64,000 nucleotides of DNA from JAFDVL01 sp963794955 (GCA_963794955.1 CAWCGF010000002.1:1-64000); one strand, 5' to 3'; counted from the stretch's first letter, positions 26,848 to 36,667 are shown. Notes: generated by a model from the sequence alone, not told the origin. A program made the numbers and translations.

Positions 26848-28085
26848 CCACCTCCGCCACATCTGGCGCTTACGCCGTCTTTCGTCTGGCAAATTATCGT
26901 CGTTACTTTGCGGGTAATATGCTCGGCATCATCGGGCATCAAATGCTCACGATGGCGGTCGGTTGGGAAATCTATTTGCGCACAGGTTCCGCCCTTAAGT
27001 TAGGCAACATCGGTCTCGTCCAATATCTTCCCATTTTATTATTCACACTGCCCGCCGGGCAGGTCGCGGATCGGTTCAATCGGCGGACGATTATGTTTTG
27101 CACGCTGGCGCTCACGACGGTTGCATCGCTGGTGATGTTGTGGGTCTCAGCCACACACGGCTCGCTTTCCTTGATTTATGTTTGTTTATTTTTGAATGGC
27201 TTGGCCAGGGCCTTCCAAGCGCCTGCGCGCTCGGCCTTTATTACACAAATCGTCCCGCGCGAAATTTTTGCGAATGCCGTCGCCTGGGGCAGCAATTCCT
27301 TCGAGATTGCCACGATCACCGGCCCGGCGCTGGGCGGACTCTTGATCGGGTTTTACGGCAAGCCAACGCTGGTTTATTTAGTAACCGCTGTGGCGATGTT
27401 CACGTATATTATTTTGCTTGCAGGCATCAAGGTTCAGCGCCCGCAAGAGCAGCGCGAACCAATTCATTGGCAAGAATTCCTAGTCGGTCTCAAATTTGTC
27501 TGGCGCACCAAAGTAATTCTTGCCTCGATCACCCTGGATTTGTTCGCGGTGCTGTTGGGCGGAGCGGTCACACTGCTGCCGATCTTTGCCAAAGATATTT
27601 TACAGGTTGGGCCAAGCGGCCTCGGTTGGTTGCGCGCCGCGCCTTCGATTGGTGCCGTATTGATGGCCTTCACCATCACACATCGCCCGCCTATTCAAAA
27701 AGCGGGGCGCACGTTGTTGCTCGGCGTCATTGGATTCGGTTTAGCAACAATTATATTTGGACTCTCGCGGCATTTTTGGCTTTCGATGTTGATGCTGATG
27801 CTGCTGGGCGCTTGTGATAGTATTAGTGTCATCATTCGCCATACACTGGTACAATTGCTGACGCCGGATCACATGCGGGGACGGGTTTCGGCAGTGAACA
27901 GTTTATTCATTGGCACGTCCAATGAACTTGGCGGCTATGAATCCGGTCTGGTCGCGGAATACTTTGGGACAACGGTTTCGGTTGTCTCTGGTGGCATCGG
28001 CACCTTAGTGGTAGTTTTACTGGTTGCTGTCTTATGGCCACAGTTCAGGAAATATGGAGCTTTAGGATCAGAGGCAAAAGAGTGA
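26844..28085 (+). CDS. MFS transporter (MFS_3/EntS-like)
   Basis: The 413-residue integral membrane protein has about twelve helices. Motif A reads PAGQVADRFNRR, and ARAFQAPARSAFITQIVPRE is the signature of the MFS_3 group that includes enterobactin exporter EntS and macrolide pumps. It starts in an ATGA overlap with the ATPase gene, so translation is probably coupled. A ribosome binding site (GGAGAACGGGG) lies just before it. The substrate is unknown. Confidence 0.88.
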   Translation: MTTSATSGAYAVFRLANYRRYFAGNMLGIIGHQMLTMAVGWEIYLRTGSALKLGNIGLVQYLPILLFTLPAGQVADRFNRRTIMFCTLALTTVASLVMLWVSATHGSLSLIYVCLFLNGLARAFQAPARSAFITQIVPREIFANAVAWGSNSFEIATITGPALGGLLIGFYGKPTLVYLVTAVAMFTYIILLAGIKVQRPQEQREPIHWQEFLVGLKFVWRTKVILASITLDLFAVLLGGAVTLLPIFAKDILQVGPSGLGWLRAAPSIGAVLMAFTITHRPPIQKAGRTLLLGVIGFGLATIIFGLSRHFWLSMLMLMLLGACDSISVIIRHTLVQLLTPDHMRGRVSAVNSLFIGTSNELGGYESGLVAEYFGTTVSVVSGGIGTLVVVLLVAVLWPQFRKYGALGSEAKE

Positions 28086-28272
28086 GTCAGAGTTCATCAG
28101 CAGAAGTTATCTGTAGGTTTTCTCGTTGACTCTCGGTAGACACAAGCGCAAAAGCTTGTACTCTTCGATGCGACTTAAATAACTCTGAATCCAACTCGTT
28201 GTCCAAAGGAACGTGACCTTGACCAGATGCCTAGATTGCCTGGAATTTCGCTTTATGAGGTTTGAAATCATC

Positions 28273-31200
28273 ATGAGAATCTTTCGGAATTGGGAGTGCG
28301 CTCCCAAGACGCGCGCTTGGAAAGTTGCCCTCGTGCTTCTAACCAGTCTGGTTGCTCTTAGCATTGTCGGAAAGACCCGCGCCGTCTTCAAAGAAACCGC
28401 GCCCGCCCCAACTCCGGCCCAAGCGCAAGCCATCATCCAACAATACTGCGTCCAATGCCATACTGGAACGGCGGCAAAAGCCGGTGTGAATCTAGCGCAA
28501 TTACTGGCGCAGAGTTCAATGGGCGAAGACTTTCAGCAATGGGAAAAAGTTGCGACCGTGCTCGAAAATAAAACCATGCCACCCAAGGCCATGCCGCAGC
28601 CGAGCGAAGCGGAACGCGGGCAGGCTATCGCGTGGATTCGAGGCGAACTGAGTGCGTATGCCAAAAAGCATGATGGTGATCCAGGCCCGGTTACAGTGCG
28701 ACGACTGACCAGCGGCGAGTACGCGTATACGATCAAAGACCTGACCGGACTTGATTTGAATGTGGGGATTGATTCGTCGAGCGATTCGGTTGGCGGTGAA
28801 GGCTTCACCAATTTCGGCGATGTTCAGTTCATGCAAGATGCGAATCTGGAACGCTATCTGAGCGCCGCCAAGCAGATTGCCGACCACGCCGTGATTGGCG
28901 CTGGCCCGCTGGAATTCTTCACTGACCCCGGCAAGACCGGCTTTGAATTTTCGGCGATTGCACGGATCAGAGAAATTTACGCGGCTAACGGGATTCGGAC
29001 GGTATCAGGCGAAGGAGGCAGACCGTTTGGGTTGGAAAAATATGGCAAGGCGCTATTTGTCGCGTGGAATTACAAGCATCGTGCGGCGTTGGGAGAAGCG
29101 TCCGCTACATTGAAATCGCTGGCCGCGCGCGAAGGCATTCCGCCGCGCTTTGCGCAACATATTTGGCAAGTGATGAATACCCCATCGCTTGGTTATCCCT
29201 CCTCGGAAATCGTCGCGCGCTGGCAGAAGCTGCCGCTTCCAGCGGCTGACAGCAAGGCGACGCAGGTGACTGTGCGCGCCGGTTGCGAAGACATCCAAAA
29301 ATTCATGGTCACTTGGCCAAGCTGGCTTTTCGCGCGGGGCGATGTAGCGGCGGGCGGCGCGGGCGATGAAAGCCCGCTGGAATTCAGTGATCGCACGCTG
29401 AACGTCAAATCGCCGCATCGCTTCTTGTACCTGCGGGGCGGTGGACGCCCAGGAATGACGCAGCCTGGCCCGGCCAAAATTTATCTGAACGTCGCAGCGG
29501 TGAATCCAGCAATGGGCGAAAAACCGCTCATCATTTGGCGCAATCCAACTATCGGGTTTCGTCCGATTGTACAGCGCGCGCCCGTCGAAGCCGGGCAATC
29601 CGTAGTAGTCCTGGCCGCCGACGCGCAAGCTGCAGCAGACTTGCGACGCGGCCAGGTTCCGCCCGGGCCGCGCAAAACCTTGCGGTCAATGGTCAGTGAG
29701 GAAATGGCGAAGAAATTGAACTTCGGTCATAGCCCGGATGGTAAGCCTATCGGCCCGGATGATTTCGTGTCAGAAGGCTCGGTGATGTTTGAGGTGCCGA
29801 TGCCGGAAGGGCCACCGATGCTCATGAACCTGGAAGTCGAGGCCGAGTTGGGAAAAAATCGAGACCAGGTCGCCCGCATCCTAATTGCTGATCGTGCCGA
29901 TGGCGTGACCAGAGGCCAGCCGACGCGTGCGCTGGTGGGTGACATGTCCAGCGCGGGTTACAAAGCGTTTCGTACCGGGGTGATGGAATACGCCTCGCTC
30001 ATGCCCCCGAACACGCACGGCGAGCCAACGCCAGCCGACAAAGACCCCGTGCCTGATCCGTTCGACAATACGTATAACGTGCCGGAACACGACGAATTTG
30101 TGCAGAAGATTAAGTATCACCGCGATGATCGCTTCGTCACCGAAAACATGCTCGACCCAGCCACGCGGACGCGACTCAATCAGGCGTGGAATGATTTGTA
30201 TTCGTCGTTCGAGTATCACGACAATTACCTGCGCTTGCTGGCCAAGCATTATAGCTATGACCTGAAAGGCAAAGGCATTGTGCAAATGGACAAAGCGCAA
30301 ATTGCAGCTTTGCCTGCCGAAATGCAGAAGTATGTGACGTCGCTGCGTCGTGAGTACGATGCGGTAGTCGCGGCACAAACGGCGGCGCGCCCTGGCCACG
30401 TCAAGGATTGCCTGGAGTTTGCCAGCCGCGCGTGGCGTCGCCCGCTATCAGAAAAAGAAAAACAAAACCTGCGCGCGTTCTACGACAAAACGCTAAGCAC
30501 CGATCCCGATCATCGCAAAGCGATTCAGGCATTGTTGACCCGCATTCTGGTGGCACCGCAGTTTTTATATCGAGTCGAGCAATTAGCCGACGCCTCATCT
30601 GTCAAAACCATCTCCTATAAGGCCGAAATCAAATCCGACCTCAAACCGCTCTCGAATTGGGAGATGGCCAGCCGTCTCAGTTATTTCCTGTGGTCTTCGA
30701 TTCCTGATGCCGAATTGCGACGCGCGGCCAGTGCAGGCGAGTTGACTGATCCGCAAGGAATTCAACGTCAAGTCAAACGAATGGTCGCCGATCCCAAAGC
30801 CCGACGTCTGGCAACAGAGTTTTTCGGTCAATGGCTCGGCTTCTATCATTTCGATCAACACAAAGGCGTGGACACGAGCCGCTTCACTGAATTCACGGAC
30901 GACGTGAAAGAAGCGATGTATGACGAGGCGGTTTCGTTCTTTGAGCATGTGGTGCGGAAGGAAAGACCCATCCGCGAGATACTGTTTGCCGACTACACGT
31001 TTTTGAATAAAGATTTGGCCAAGTTTTATGGGGTGAAGAAAGAGGTCAAGTCTACCGAGCAATCAGAATTAGTAGAAGGCGTAAATGCCTTCCATCGCGG
31101 CGGGCTGCTGCGGTTGGGAGCCGTGTTAACAGCTACATCCGCGCCACTGCGCACCAGTCCCGTGAAGCGTGGTGACTGGATTTTGCGCCGCATTCTGGGG

Positions 31201-31746
31201 ACGCCAACGCCGCCGCCACCCGCTGACGCAGGCTCGCTGCCCGCCGATGACAAGCTATTTGGCGGCTTAACCTTGAAAGCAAAATTGGAACAACACAAAA
31301 GGAGCGTCGCTTGTGCCAATTGCCATACGCGCATTGACCCGCTCGGCTTTTCGCTGGAACATTACGATCCGACGGGACGCTGGCGCGACAAATATCCCGA
31401 TGGCAACCAGATTGAAGACGCAGCAGCGCTCGCCGACAAAACAGAAATCGCGGGTGTGGACGGGTTAATAAAGTACATTCAGAGCAAAGAAGCACAGGTT
31501 CGCAAAACGCTTTCTTACAAGCTGGTCGGCTACGCGCTGGGGCGTACGGTGTTGGCGTCGGATCAATTGCTGATTGATCGGATGGTGAAGGCGGGCGGCG
31601 ACGCGACCTTCGCGCAACTGGCTACAGAAATCGCTATTAGCAAACAATTCCGTCATCGCCTCGGACGCGAAGAAAACCCAACAACAGCGCCAACAACCAA
31701 GGTCGCATTCAACGCGACAGAGAAAAATCAAGGAGTCAGACAATGA
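28273..31746 (+). CDS. DUF1592-family secreted cytochrome-like protein
   Basis: The protein has about 1157 residues. After an N-terminal membrane anchor (WKVALVLLTSLVALSIVG) comes a planctomycete-type cytochrome motif, CVQCH. DUF1587 follows (VTVRRLTSGEYAYTIKDLTGLDL, quoted in part), with a long insert, then DUF1595/1592 (RVEQLADAS ... NWEMASRLSYFLWSSIPD), DUF1588 and DUF1585, with a second haem-like CANCH near residue 1010. These multidomain proteins are common in Planctomycetes and Acidobacteria and always pair with DUF1552; a role in extracellular oxidation or polymer breakdown is guessed, not proven. GTG 28213 and ATG 28255 are alternative starts. It overlaps the DUF1552 gene by four bases. 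Confidence 0.88.
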   Translation: MRIFRNWECAPKTRAWKVALVLLTSLVALSIVGKTRAVFKETAPAPTPAQAQAIIQQYCVQCHTGTAAKAGVNLAQLLAQSSMGEDFQQWEKVATVLENKTMPPKAMPQPSEAERGQAIAWIRGELSAYAKKHDGDPGPVTVRRLTSGEYAYTIKDLTGLDLNVGIDSSSDSVGGEGFTNFGDVQFMQDANLERYLSAAKQIADHAVIGAGPLEFFTDPGKTGFEFSAIARIREIYAANGIRTVSGEGGRPFGLEKYGKALFVAWNYKHRAALGEASATLKSLAAREGIPPRFAQHIWQVMNTPSLGYPSSEIVARWQKLPLPAADSKATQVTVRAGCEDIQKFMVTWPSWLFARGDVAAGGAGDESPLEFSDRTLNVKSPHRFLYLRGGGRPGMTQPGPAKIYLNVAAVNPAMGEKPLIIWRNPTIGFRPIVQRAPVEAGQSVVVLAADAQAAADLRRGQVPPGPRKTLRSMVSEEMAKKLNFGHSPDGKPIGPDDFVSEGSVMFEVPMPEGPPMLMNLEVEAELGKNRDQVARILIADRADGVTRGQPTRALVGDMSSAGYKAFRTGVMEYASLMPPNTHGEPTPADKDPVPDPFDNTYNVPEHDEFVQKIKYHRDDRFVTENMLDPATRTRLNQAWNDLYSSFEYHDNYLRLLAKHYSYDLKGKGIVQMDKAQIAALPAEMQKYVTSLRREYDAVVAAQTAARPGHVKDCLEFASRAWRRPLSEKEKQNLRAFYDKTLSTDPDHRKAIQALLTRILVAPQFLYRVEQLADASSVKTISYKAEIKSDLKPLSNWEMASRLSYFLWSSIPDAELRRAASAGELTDPQGIQRQVKRMVADPKARRLATEFFGQWLGFYHFDQHKGVDTSRFTEFTDDVKEAMYDEAVSFFEHVVRKERPIREILFADYTFLNKDLAKFYGVKKEVKSTEQSELVEGVNAFHRGGLLRLGAVLTATSAPLRTSPVKRGDWILRRILGTPTPPPPADAGSLPADDKLFGGLTLKAKLEQHKRSVACANCHTRIDPLGFSLEHYDPTGRWRDKYPDGNQIEDAAALADKTEIAGVDGLIKYIQSKEAQVRKTLSYKLVGYALGRTVLASDQLLIDRMVKAGGDATFAQLATEIAISKQFRHRLGREENPTTAPTTKVAFNATEKNQGVRQ

Positions 31747-33092
31747 AAAAAACCACACAGTCTTCCCGACGTCATTTTTTGCGCGGCGCAGGCGTCGCAC
31801 TCACACTGCCCTGGCTGGAATCATTGCCGCTCTTTGCGCAAGATAAAAAAGCTGATGCCAACAAGCCGCCGCTGCGGTTCGCGCATATCTACTTTTCCAA
31901 CGGCGTCGAACCGGCGCATTGGTGGGCGAAAGGCAGCGGCGCAGCGATGGAATTCGGCCCGGCGGCACAGCCGCTCGCCCCGATCCGCGAAGACTTAATT
32001 TTCCTGCGCGGGCTGTATCACCAGAAAGCGTTCACTTCCACCAGCCCGCATCTGGGCCGGATGAACCTGCTCTCCGGCGCGCTCGTTAGCCTTGACCCGA
32101 AAGACATTCGCGTGGGAACAACCTTTGACCAAGTGCTGGCGCAACGCATCGGCAATCAAACTGCCGTGGCAAGTTTGACGCTGGGAATTGAGCCGAATGA
32201 GCTTCGCTTGGAAGACGGCCTTTCGATGATTTATGGCTCGAACATTTCGTGGGTTTCGCCCACCCGACCAGCGACGAAAGAAATCTATCCGTCGCGCACC
32301 TTTGATCAGTTGGTCGGTGATCCCAAAGGCCGCAAGCTCGACCGCAGCATTCTCGACGCGGTGCTTGCTGAAGCCCATTCGCTCCAACCGAAGGTCAGCG
32401 TCGGTGATCGTAAGAAACTGGATGAATATCTGGAATCTATTCGCGACATCGAGAAACGCCTGGATCACGCGGCCAAAGAAGAGCGACTGGAAGGCTGGAG
32501 GCCAACGCTGAAACAACCAAATCTGCCGCGTCCGGCAGACCAGGTTCCGCAAAATGTGCCGGAACACATGAAGCTGATGTTGGACTTGATCGTGCTCGCG
32601 TTCCAGATGGACAAGACGCGCCTGGTCACGCTGATGCTCAACAATGATCTTTCGCAGATGAACTTCCGGTTTCTGGAAGGCGTGCGTGGTGCCTTGCACT
32701 TAGACTTAACGCACAACGGCAAAGCGCCGGAACTGGAAGCAATGTACCTCAAGACGAACCAGTTTCATGTGCAGCAGTTCACCTACCTGGTGGAGCGGAT
32801 GAAGGCGATTGATGAAGGCGGCACCTCGCTGCTTGATAATTCCATGCTGATGTTCGCCTCGAGCCTCTTCGACGGCGATGCCCACGGCGCAGATCAGTTG
32901 CCCATCGTGCTGGCAGGCAAGGCTGGTGGCGCGTTGCAGACAGGCCGCATCCTGGATTACCTCAAAAAAGGCAATGAGAACCGACGTGCTTGTAGCCTGT
33001 ACTTGTCGCTGATGGATATGATGGGCGTGCGGCTGGATCGGTTCGGCGACACAGATCAACGGCTGGCGGGACTACACACAGAGGCAAGTTGA
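31743..33092 (+). CDS. DUF1552 Tat-exported partner of DUF1592
   Basis: The 449-residue protein has a twin-arginine signal (SSRRHFLRGAGVALTLPWLE). The body matches DUF1552: RFAHIYFSNGVEPAHWW, EDLIFLRGLYHQKAF, SILDAVLAEAHSLQPKVS and a C-terminal GDAHGADQLPIVLAGKAGG, related to the sulfatase-like DUF1501 fold. AAGGAGTC lies before the ATG, which overlaps the upstream stop. The pair is translated together and exported together by inference. Confidence 0.9.
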   Translation: MKKTTQSSRRHFLRGAGVALTLPWLESLPLFAQDKKADANKPPLRFAHIYFSNGVEPAHWWAKGSGAAMEFGPAAQPLAPIREDLIFLRGLYHQKAFTSTSPHLGRMNLLSGALVSLDPKDIRVGTTFDQVLAQRIGNQTAVASLTLGIEPNELRLEDGLSMIYGSNISWVSPTRPATKEIYPSRTFDQLVGDPKGRKLDRSILDAVLAEAHSLQPKVSVGDRKKLDEYLESIRDIEKRLDHAAKEERLEGWRPTLKQPNLPRPADQVPQNVPEHMKLMLDLIVLAFQMDKTRLVTLMLNNDLSQMNFRFLEGVRGALHLDLTHNGKAPELEAMYLKTNQFHVQQFTYLVERMKAIDEGGTSLLDNSMLMFASSLFDGDAHGADQLPIVLAGKAGGALQTGRILDYLKKGNENRRACSLYLSLMDMMGVRLDRFGDTDQRLAGLHTEAS

Positions 33093-33101
33093 GATTGTAG
33101 C

Positions 33102-33190
33102 AATGTAGGGCAAACTTTCCAGTTTGCCCTTGTTTCCCTAGCTGATACCTCATTAAAACAGGTGCAAACTGGAAAGTTTGCTCTACGTTT
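33102..33190. repeat. REP-like double palindrome, copy 1
   Basis: The left arm contains GCAAACT-TTCC-AGTTTGC (33110-33127), and the right arm the inverse form with GGAA as loop (33164-33181). The core is flanked by GTAG on the left and CTAC on the right. The same architecture recurs at 50704-50812 and 53733-53813. It lies between the DUF1552 gene and the Uma2 pseudogene and supplies the latter's stop codon. Confidence 0.85.
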
Positions 33191-33751
33191 CGACGTAGGC
33201 CTGATGTTCAGACGTGATCAATCCTTGCTGCAAGACCGCCAGAAAGTTGGCGATTTCACCGTTGAGCATCGCGTTCACCGGCAGCCAAAGTCCGGGAAAG
33301 ACGTGGCTGCGAAGGATGCAGTTTTCATCAGGTTGCAGATTGACGTATTGCTCATCCTGCAAAGCAAACCAATCTATCTGAGCGCCCACCTTTAGCTTTT
33401 TCCAGGCGGAGCAAAATATCAGGCTGTGGTTCGTTGTCGGGATCAAGGCGAAACGGTTGCGTTGTCGCCCGTCCTTAAGCCTGGCGTTCCAGCACAGTAA
33501 TTAAAAAGCCAGCCGATCATCATAAAATGTGGCTCTCCATGTCCACCAAATCGAACGGGTGGTGGCATATACACAACTCCTTCAATCAACTCAGCTTTTT
33601 TGATGTGAGGCATTGCCTGGTAGCGCCGCTCGAATTCACGGCGCGTTAAATGATCGCCTGCTTCGAGCGGCGGGATGATCGCCCGGGCGGGCACCACAAT
33701 TTCGTCTTGCGTTGTGCTGGTGTCTGCAATCGTTTCTAACATCATAAGCAA
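33183..33751 (-). pseudogene. Uma2-family endonuclease remnant
   Basis: The N-terminal frame (33751 to 33443) matches Uma2/DUF820 proteins: LTRREFERRYQAMPHIKKAELIEGVVYM and GEPHFMMIGWL (the first quoted in two runs). A one-base insertion in GTTT (minus strand, about 33456) shifts the frame; the next frame would read RLDPDNEPQPDILLRLEKAKGG. The sequence then jumps to QIDWFALQDEQYVNLQPDE in a third frame and runs to a typical Uma2 C-terminus. About 70 central residues, which normally hold the PD-(D/E)XK catalytic core, are missing. It is certainly inactive as nuclease. Confidence 0.85.
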
Positions 33752-33880
33752 AACTCCTCTGCGCGATAGCCTACGATATTTGCGCGTGGGCGGCTACTGT
33801 TCTGGCTTTCCCGCTTGCCTTCCCGCACGGCTTCGGCGATGATTCGCCTCTCTCTCAGCGTTTCAGGTTGAAGCTTATTT

Positions 33881-34621
33881 ATGACACGAATTTTAGTGAC
33901 GAACGACGACGGTATTTTTTCAGAAGGCCTGACCGCTTTAGCCAAAGCATTGGAGGCTATCGGCGAGGTTACGGTAGTCGCGCCTGCCTCAGAACAAAGC
34001 GCGTCGGCGCATTCTCTGACGCTTACGCGCCCGCTCCGTCTGCGAACGATTGACGAGCGTCATTATTCCGTAGACGGCACGCCGACCGATTGTGTCGTGC
34101 TGGCGCTGGCCAAAATCATGGCGGACAAAATGCCGGACATCGTGGTGTCGGGGATCAATTATGGGGCGAATCTGGGCGATGATGTCACCTATTCGGGCAC
34201 CGTGGCAGGCGCGCTGGAAGGTGCGGTATTTGGATTGCCCGGCATTGCTGTGAGTTTGGCAACACGCAATGATTACGACTTCACTTATGCAGCGGAGTTT
34301 GCCGCGAAGCTGACAGCCAAAGTCTTGCAAGAAGGTTTGCCCAAAGGCGTGTTGCTCAACGTGAACATTCCGCCAGGGGAAATTCGTGGGGTGCAATGGG
34401 CGCACCAAGGGATTAAAAGCGCCCGCAGTCTGATTCACGAGGGCATTGATCCACGTGGGCGAGCTTATTTTTGGATTGGGGAGCAGCAAATTGTCTGGAA
34501 TGAAGATGCCAACAGCGATTATGCCGCGATTAAGCAGGGACTGGTTTCCCTTACGCCGCTCCGCGCGGATCTGACCGCCTACACTGCCTTAGAACAGTTG
34601 CGAAACTGGAATGAGTTCTAG
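33881..34621 (+). CDS. surE: 5'/3'-nucleotidase SurE
   Basis: The 246-residue protein starts ILVTNDDGIFSEGL with the metal-binding Asp pair at 9-10, followed by VVAPASEQSASAHSLTL and the active-site GTPTDCV and VSGINYGANLGDDVTYSGTVAGA. SurE removes phosphate from nucleoside monophosphates under stress and in stationary phase. pcm overlaps its 3' end by 11 bases, the classical surE-pcm arrangement. Confidence 0.96.
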   Translation: MTRILVTNDDGIFSEGLTALAKALEAIGEVTVVAPASEQSASAHSLTLTRPLRLRTIDERHYSVDGTPTDCVVLALAKIMADKMPDIVVSGINYGANLGDDVTYSGTVAGALEGAVFGLPGIAVSLATRNDYDFTYAAEFAAKLTAKVLQEGLPKGVLLNVNIPPGEIRGVQWAHQGIKSARSLIHEGIDPRGRAYFWIGEQQIVWNEDANSDYAAIKQGLVSLTPLRADLTAYTALEQLRNWNEF

Positions 34622-35306
34622 ATTTCTTATGAACCCGCTAAACTCCCCGAAGCAAAACCTCTCCCTCGACGCCTATACACGTGCGCGCGTCGCGATGGTG
34701 GAACGCTTGCGGAAAGCAGGCATCCGTGATGAACGTGTCCTGACGGCAATGGCCGAAGTGCCGCGTCATCTTTTTATGACGGAAGCCTTGCGCAGTCGCG
34801 CCTACGACGATCACGCGCTGCCCATCGCATGCGATCAAACCATCTCGCAGCCCTACATCGTAGCGAAAGAAACCGAATTGCTTGAACTCACGGACAAAGA
34901 CCGCGTGTTGGAAATCGGCGCTGGCTCCGGCTATCAAACAGCCGTGCTGGCTAAGGTCGCAGGCAGGGTTTTAGCGATTGAGCGCATTGCCCAACTGGCG
35001 CGCGAGTCGGCGGCGTTACTTACCTCCTTGAAGCTCTTCAATGCCACGATCAAATGCTTTGATGGCACGATTGGTTGGAGCGAATTTGCACCGTATCGCG
35101 GCATTTTGGTCGCGGCAGGCGCACCTGAGATTCCTCAACCTCTCGTTAATCAATTGGACATTGGCGGACATTTAGTCGTGCCTGTTGGGACAGAAAAAGA
35201 ACAACGGTTGATGCGCGTCAGCCGCACCAAAACAGGCTTCCGCACCGAAGATCACGGACGCTGCCAATTCGTCAAACTCATCGGAAAATACGCTTGGGAG
35301 AAGTGA
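34611..35306 (+). CDS. pcm: Protein-L-isoaspartate O-methyltransferase
   Basis: This 231-residue SAM-dependent enzyme repairs isoaspartyl residues in aged proteins. Visible motifs are VPRHLFM, the substrate loop IACDQTISQPYIVA, motif I VLEIGAGSGYQTAVLA and post-I LAIERI. It overlaps surE by 11 bases, which suggests coupled translation; Met at 34629 is an alternative start. A canonical Pcm has similar length. Confidence 0.95.
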   Translation: MSSRFLMNPLNSPKQNLSLDAYTRARVAMVERLRKAGIRDERVLTAMAEVPRHLFMTEALRSRAYDDHALPIACDQTISQPYIVAKETELLELTDKDRVLEIGAGSGYQTAVLAKVAGRVLAIERIAQLARESAALLTSLKLFNATIKCFDGTIGWSEFAPYRGILVAAGAPEIPQPLVNQLDIGGHLVVPVGTEKEQRLMRVSRTKTGFRTEDHGRCQFVKLIGKYAWEK

Positions 35307-35317
35307 AACCTGTCCCT

Positions 35318-35379
35318 TGTCATTCGTCCTTTGTCCTTTGCTAGTTTTGCAAATGACGAATGACCAAGGACGAATGACC
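35318..35379. repeat. Inverted repeat built from GACGAATGAC units
   Basis: On the right side GACGAATGACC occurs twice (from about 35355 and 35369), and its complement GTCATTCGTC occurs once at about 35319-35329, so the RNA can fold. The right edge carries AAGGA ten bases before the DedA start codon, so the repeat appears to supply the ribosome binding site of that gene. Confidence 0.65.
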
Positions 35380-35380
35380 A

Positions 35381-36034
35381 ATGACTATCATGGAATTTAT
35401 CAAATACCTCTTCGACCTTGTGCTGCATTTGGACAAGCACTTGGATTTGCTAATTAACAACTATCAGGGTTGGGCCTATGCCATCTTGTTTTTGATTATT
35501 TTTTGCGAGACGGGTTTAGTCATCATGCCATTATTGCCGGGCGATTCCCTGCTCTTTGCCCTGGGCGCTTTGTCGGCAACCGGCTCTTTGAACCCGATCC
35601 TGTTATGTCTGATTTTGATGTGCGCCGCCATCATCGGCGACAACTTGAATTATTGGATTGGCCGCACAATAGGCGCGAAACTGTTTGTCTCTGAAGACTC
35701 AAAGCTCTTTAATAAGCAGTACCTCATCCGTACGGAAAAGTTCTATGCAAGATACGGCGCGAAGACCGTCGTCATTGCCCGTTTTGTGCCTATCGTCCGA
35801 ACCTTTGCCCCCTTCGTGGCAGGCTTTGGACGGATGAAGTATCCCAAGTTTCTCGCCTACAGTGTCGCTGGCGGCATTTTATGGATTTGCGGGTTAGTCG
35901 GTTTGGGCTACTTTTTTGGCAACCTGCCCATCGTAAAAAACAACTTCGGTTTGGTGATTATTGTTATTATCTTCATCTCAATTTTGCCTGCGGTGATCGA
36001 AACGATCCGCGCCCGAAAAGCAGGCGCTCATTAA
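35381..36034 (+). CDS. DedA/VTT-domain membrane protein
   Basis: The 217-residue membrane protein has five to six hydrophobic helices and the DedA core: ETGLVIMPLLPGDSLLFALGAL, GDNLNYWIGR and ARFVPIVRTFAPFVAGFGRM (first run quoted in part). DedA proteins are thought to flip undecaprenyl phosphate or phospholipids and need the membrane potential. It stands downstream of surE-pcm, but a repeat lies between. Met at 35390 is an alternative start. Confidence 0.92.
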   Translation: MTIMEFIKYLFDLVLHLDKHLDLLINNYQGWAYAILFLIIFCETGLVIMPLLPGDSLLFALGALSATGSLNPILLCLILMCAAIIGDNLNYWIGRTIGAKLFVSEDSKLFNKQYLIRTEKFYARYGAKTVVIARFVPIVRTFAPFVAGFGRMKYPKFLAYSVAGGILWICGLVGLGYFFGNLPIVKNNFGLVIIVIIFISILPAVIETIRARKAGAH

Positions 36035-36061
36035 CTCACCTTGTTTCATCGGAGGAATTAC

Positions 36062-36667
36062 ATGATTCGTCAATTCACCTTATATGTTGTGTTAGTTTTT
36101 ATCCTCGCGCCAACGGTGCTGGCGAAAACAAAAGCTGGTGCAGCGACGTTCACGCCGCGCGCGGATATGGAATACATGCTGCTGGCCACGAACAAAACCA
36201 GCTCGATGCAAAAGGAAATGAACGAAGCGGGAGCGGAAGGCTATCAGTTCGAAGGCACGATGGGCGGCGAGACTTCCGTCGGCGGCAAGGAAGCCGTGGT
36301 CATCATGGGGCGTCCGAAAGGCGCGAAAACCACCGCCAGTTTTCAATACAAATTGCTGGCAACGAATAAGACTTCGACCATGCAAAAGGAAATGAATCAG
36401 GCGGCGGCAGCGGGGTTTCTCTACCAGGGGCAATCCGTTTTCGATACCACGTTCGGCGGGAAAGAAGTCGTGGTGATTATGGAACTGAGCAACTTGAATG
36501 AAGGGAAAGACGAGTACCAATTACTGGCCACCACGAAAACCTCGTCTATGCAAAAGGAAATGAATCAAGCCACCGCGCAAGGCTATACCTTTTGCGGCAT
36601 CACCGTCGCAGAAACTTCTTTCGGCGGCAAAGAACTGGTGGTGATTATGCGACGACCGACGAAATGA
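36062..36667 (+). CDS. Secreted protein of three internal repeats
   Basis: The protein has 201 residues with a signal peptide (IRQFTLYVVLVFILAPTVLA). The mature part is three copies of a ~50-residue unit: LLATNKTSSMQKEMNEA, a Tyr/Phe turn, then GGKEAVVIM. The units lie at about residues 37-85, 98-145 and 152-198. The pattern resembles small DUF4177-like units, but I am not certain. GGAGGAATTAC before the ATG at 36062 decides the start over 36041. Function is unknown. Confidence 0.82.
   Translation: MIRQFTLYVVLVFILAPTVLAKTKAGAATFTPRADMEYMLLATNKTSSMQKEMNEAGAEGYQFEGTMGGETSVGGKEAVVIMGRPKGAKTTASFQYKLLATNKTSTMQKEMNQAAAAGFLYQGQSVFDTTFGGKEVVVIMELSNLNEGKDEYQLLATTKTSSMQKEMNQATAQGYTFCGITVAETSFGGKELVVIMRRPTK

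Noticed and set aside
33742..33945. 67-residue minus-strand ORF overlapping the surE start
   Set aside because: It has no family and no start signal, and overlaps a conserved gene start.
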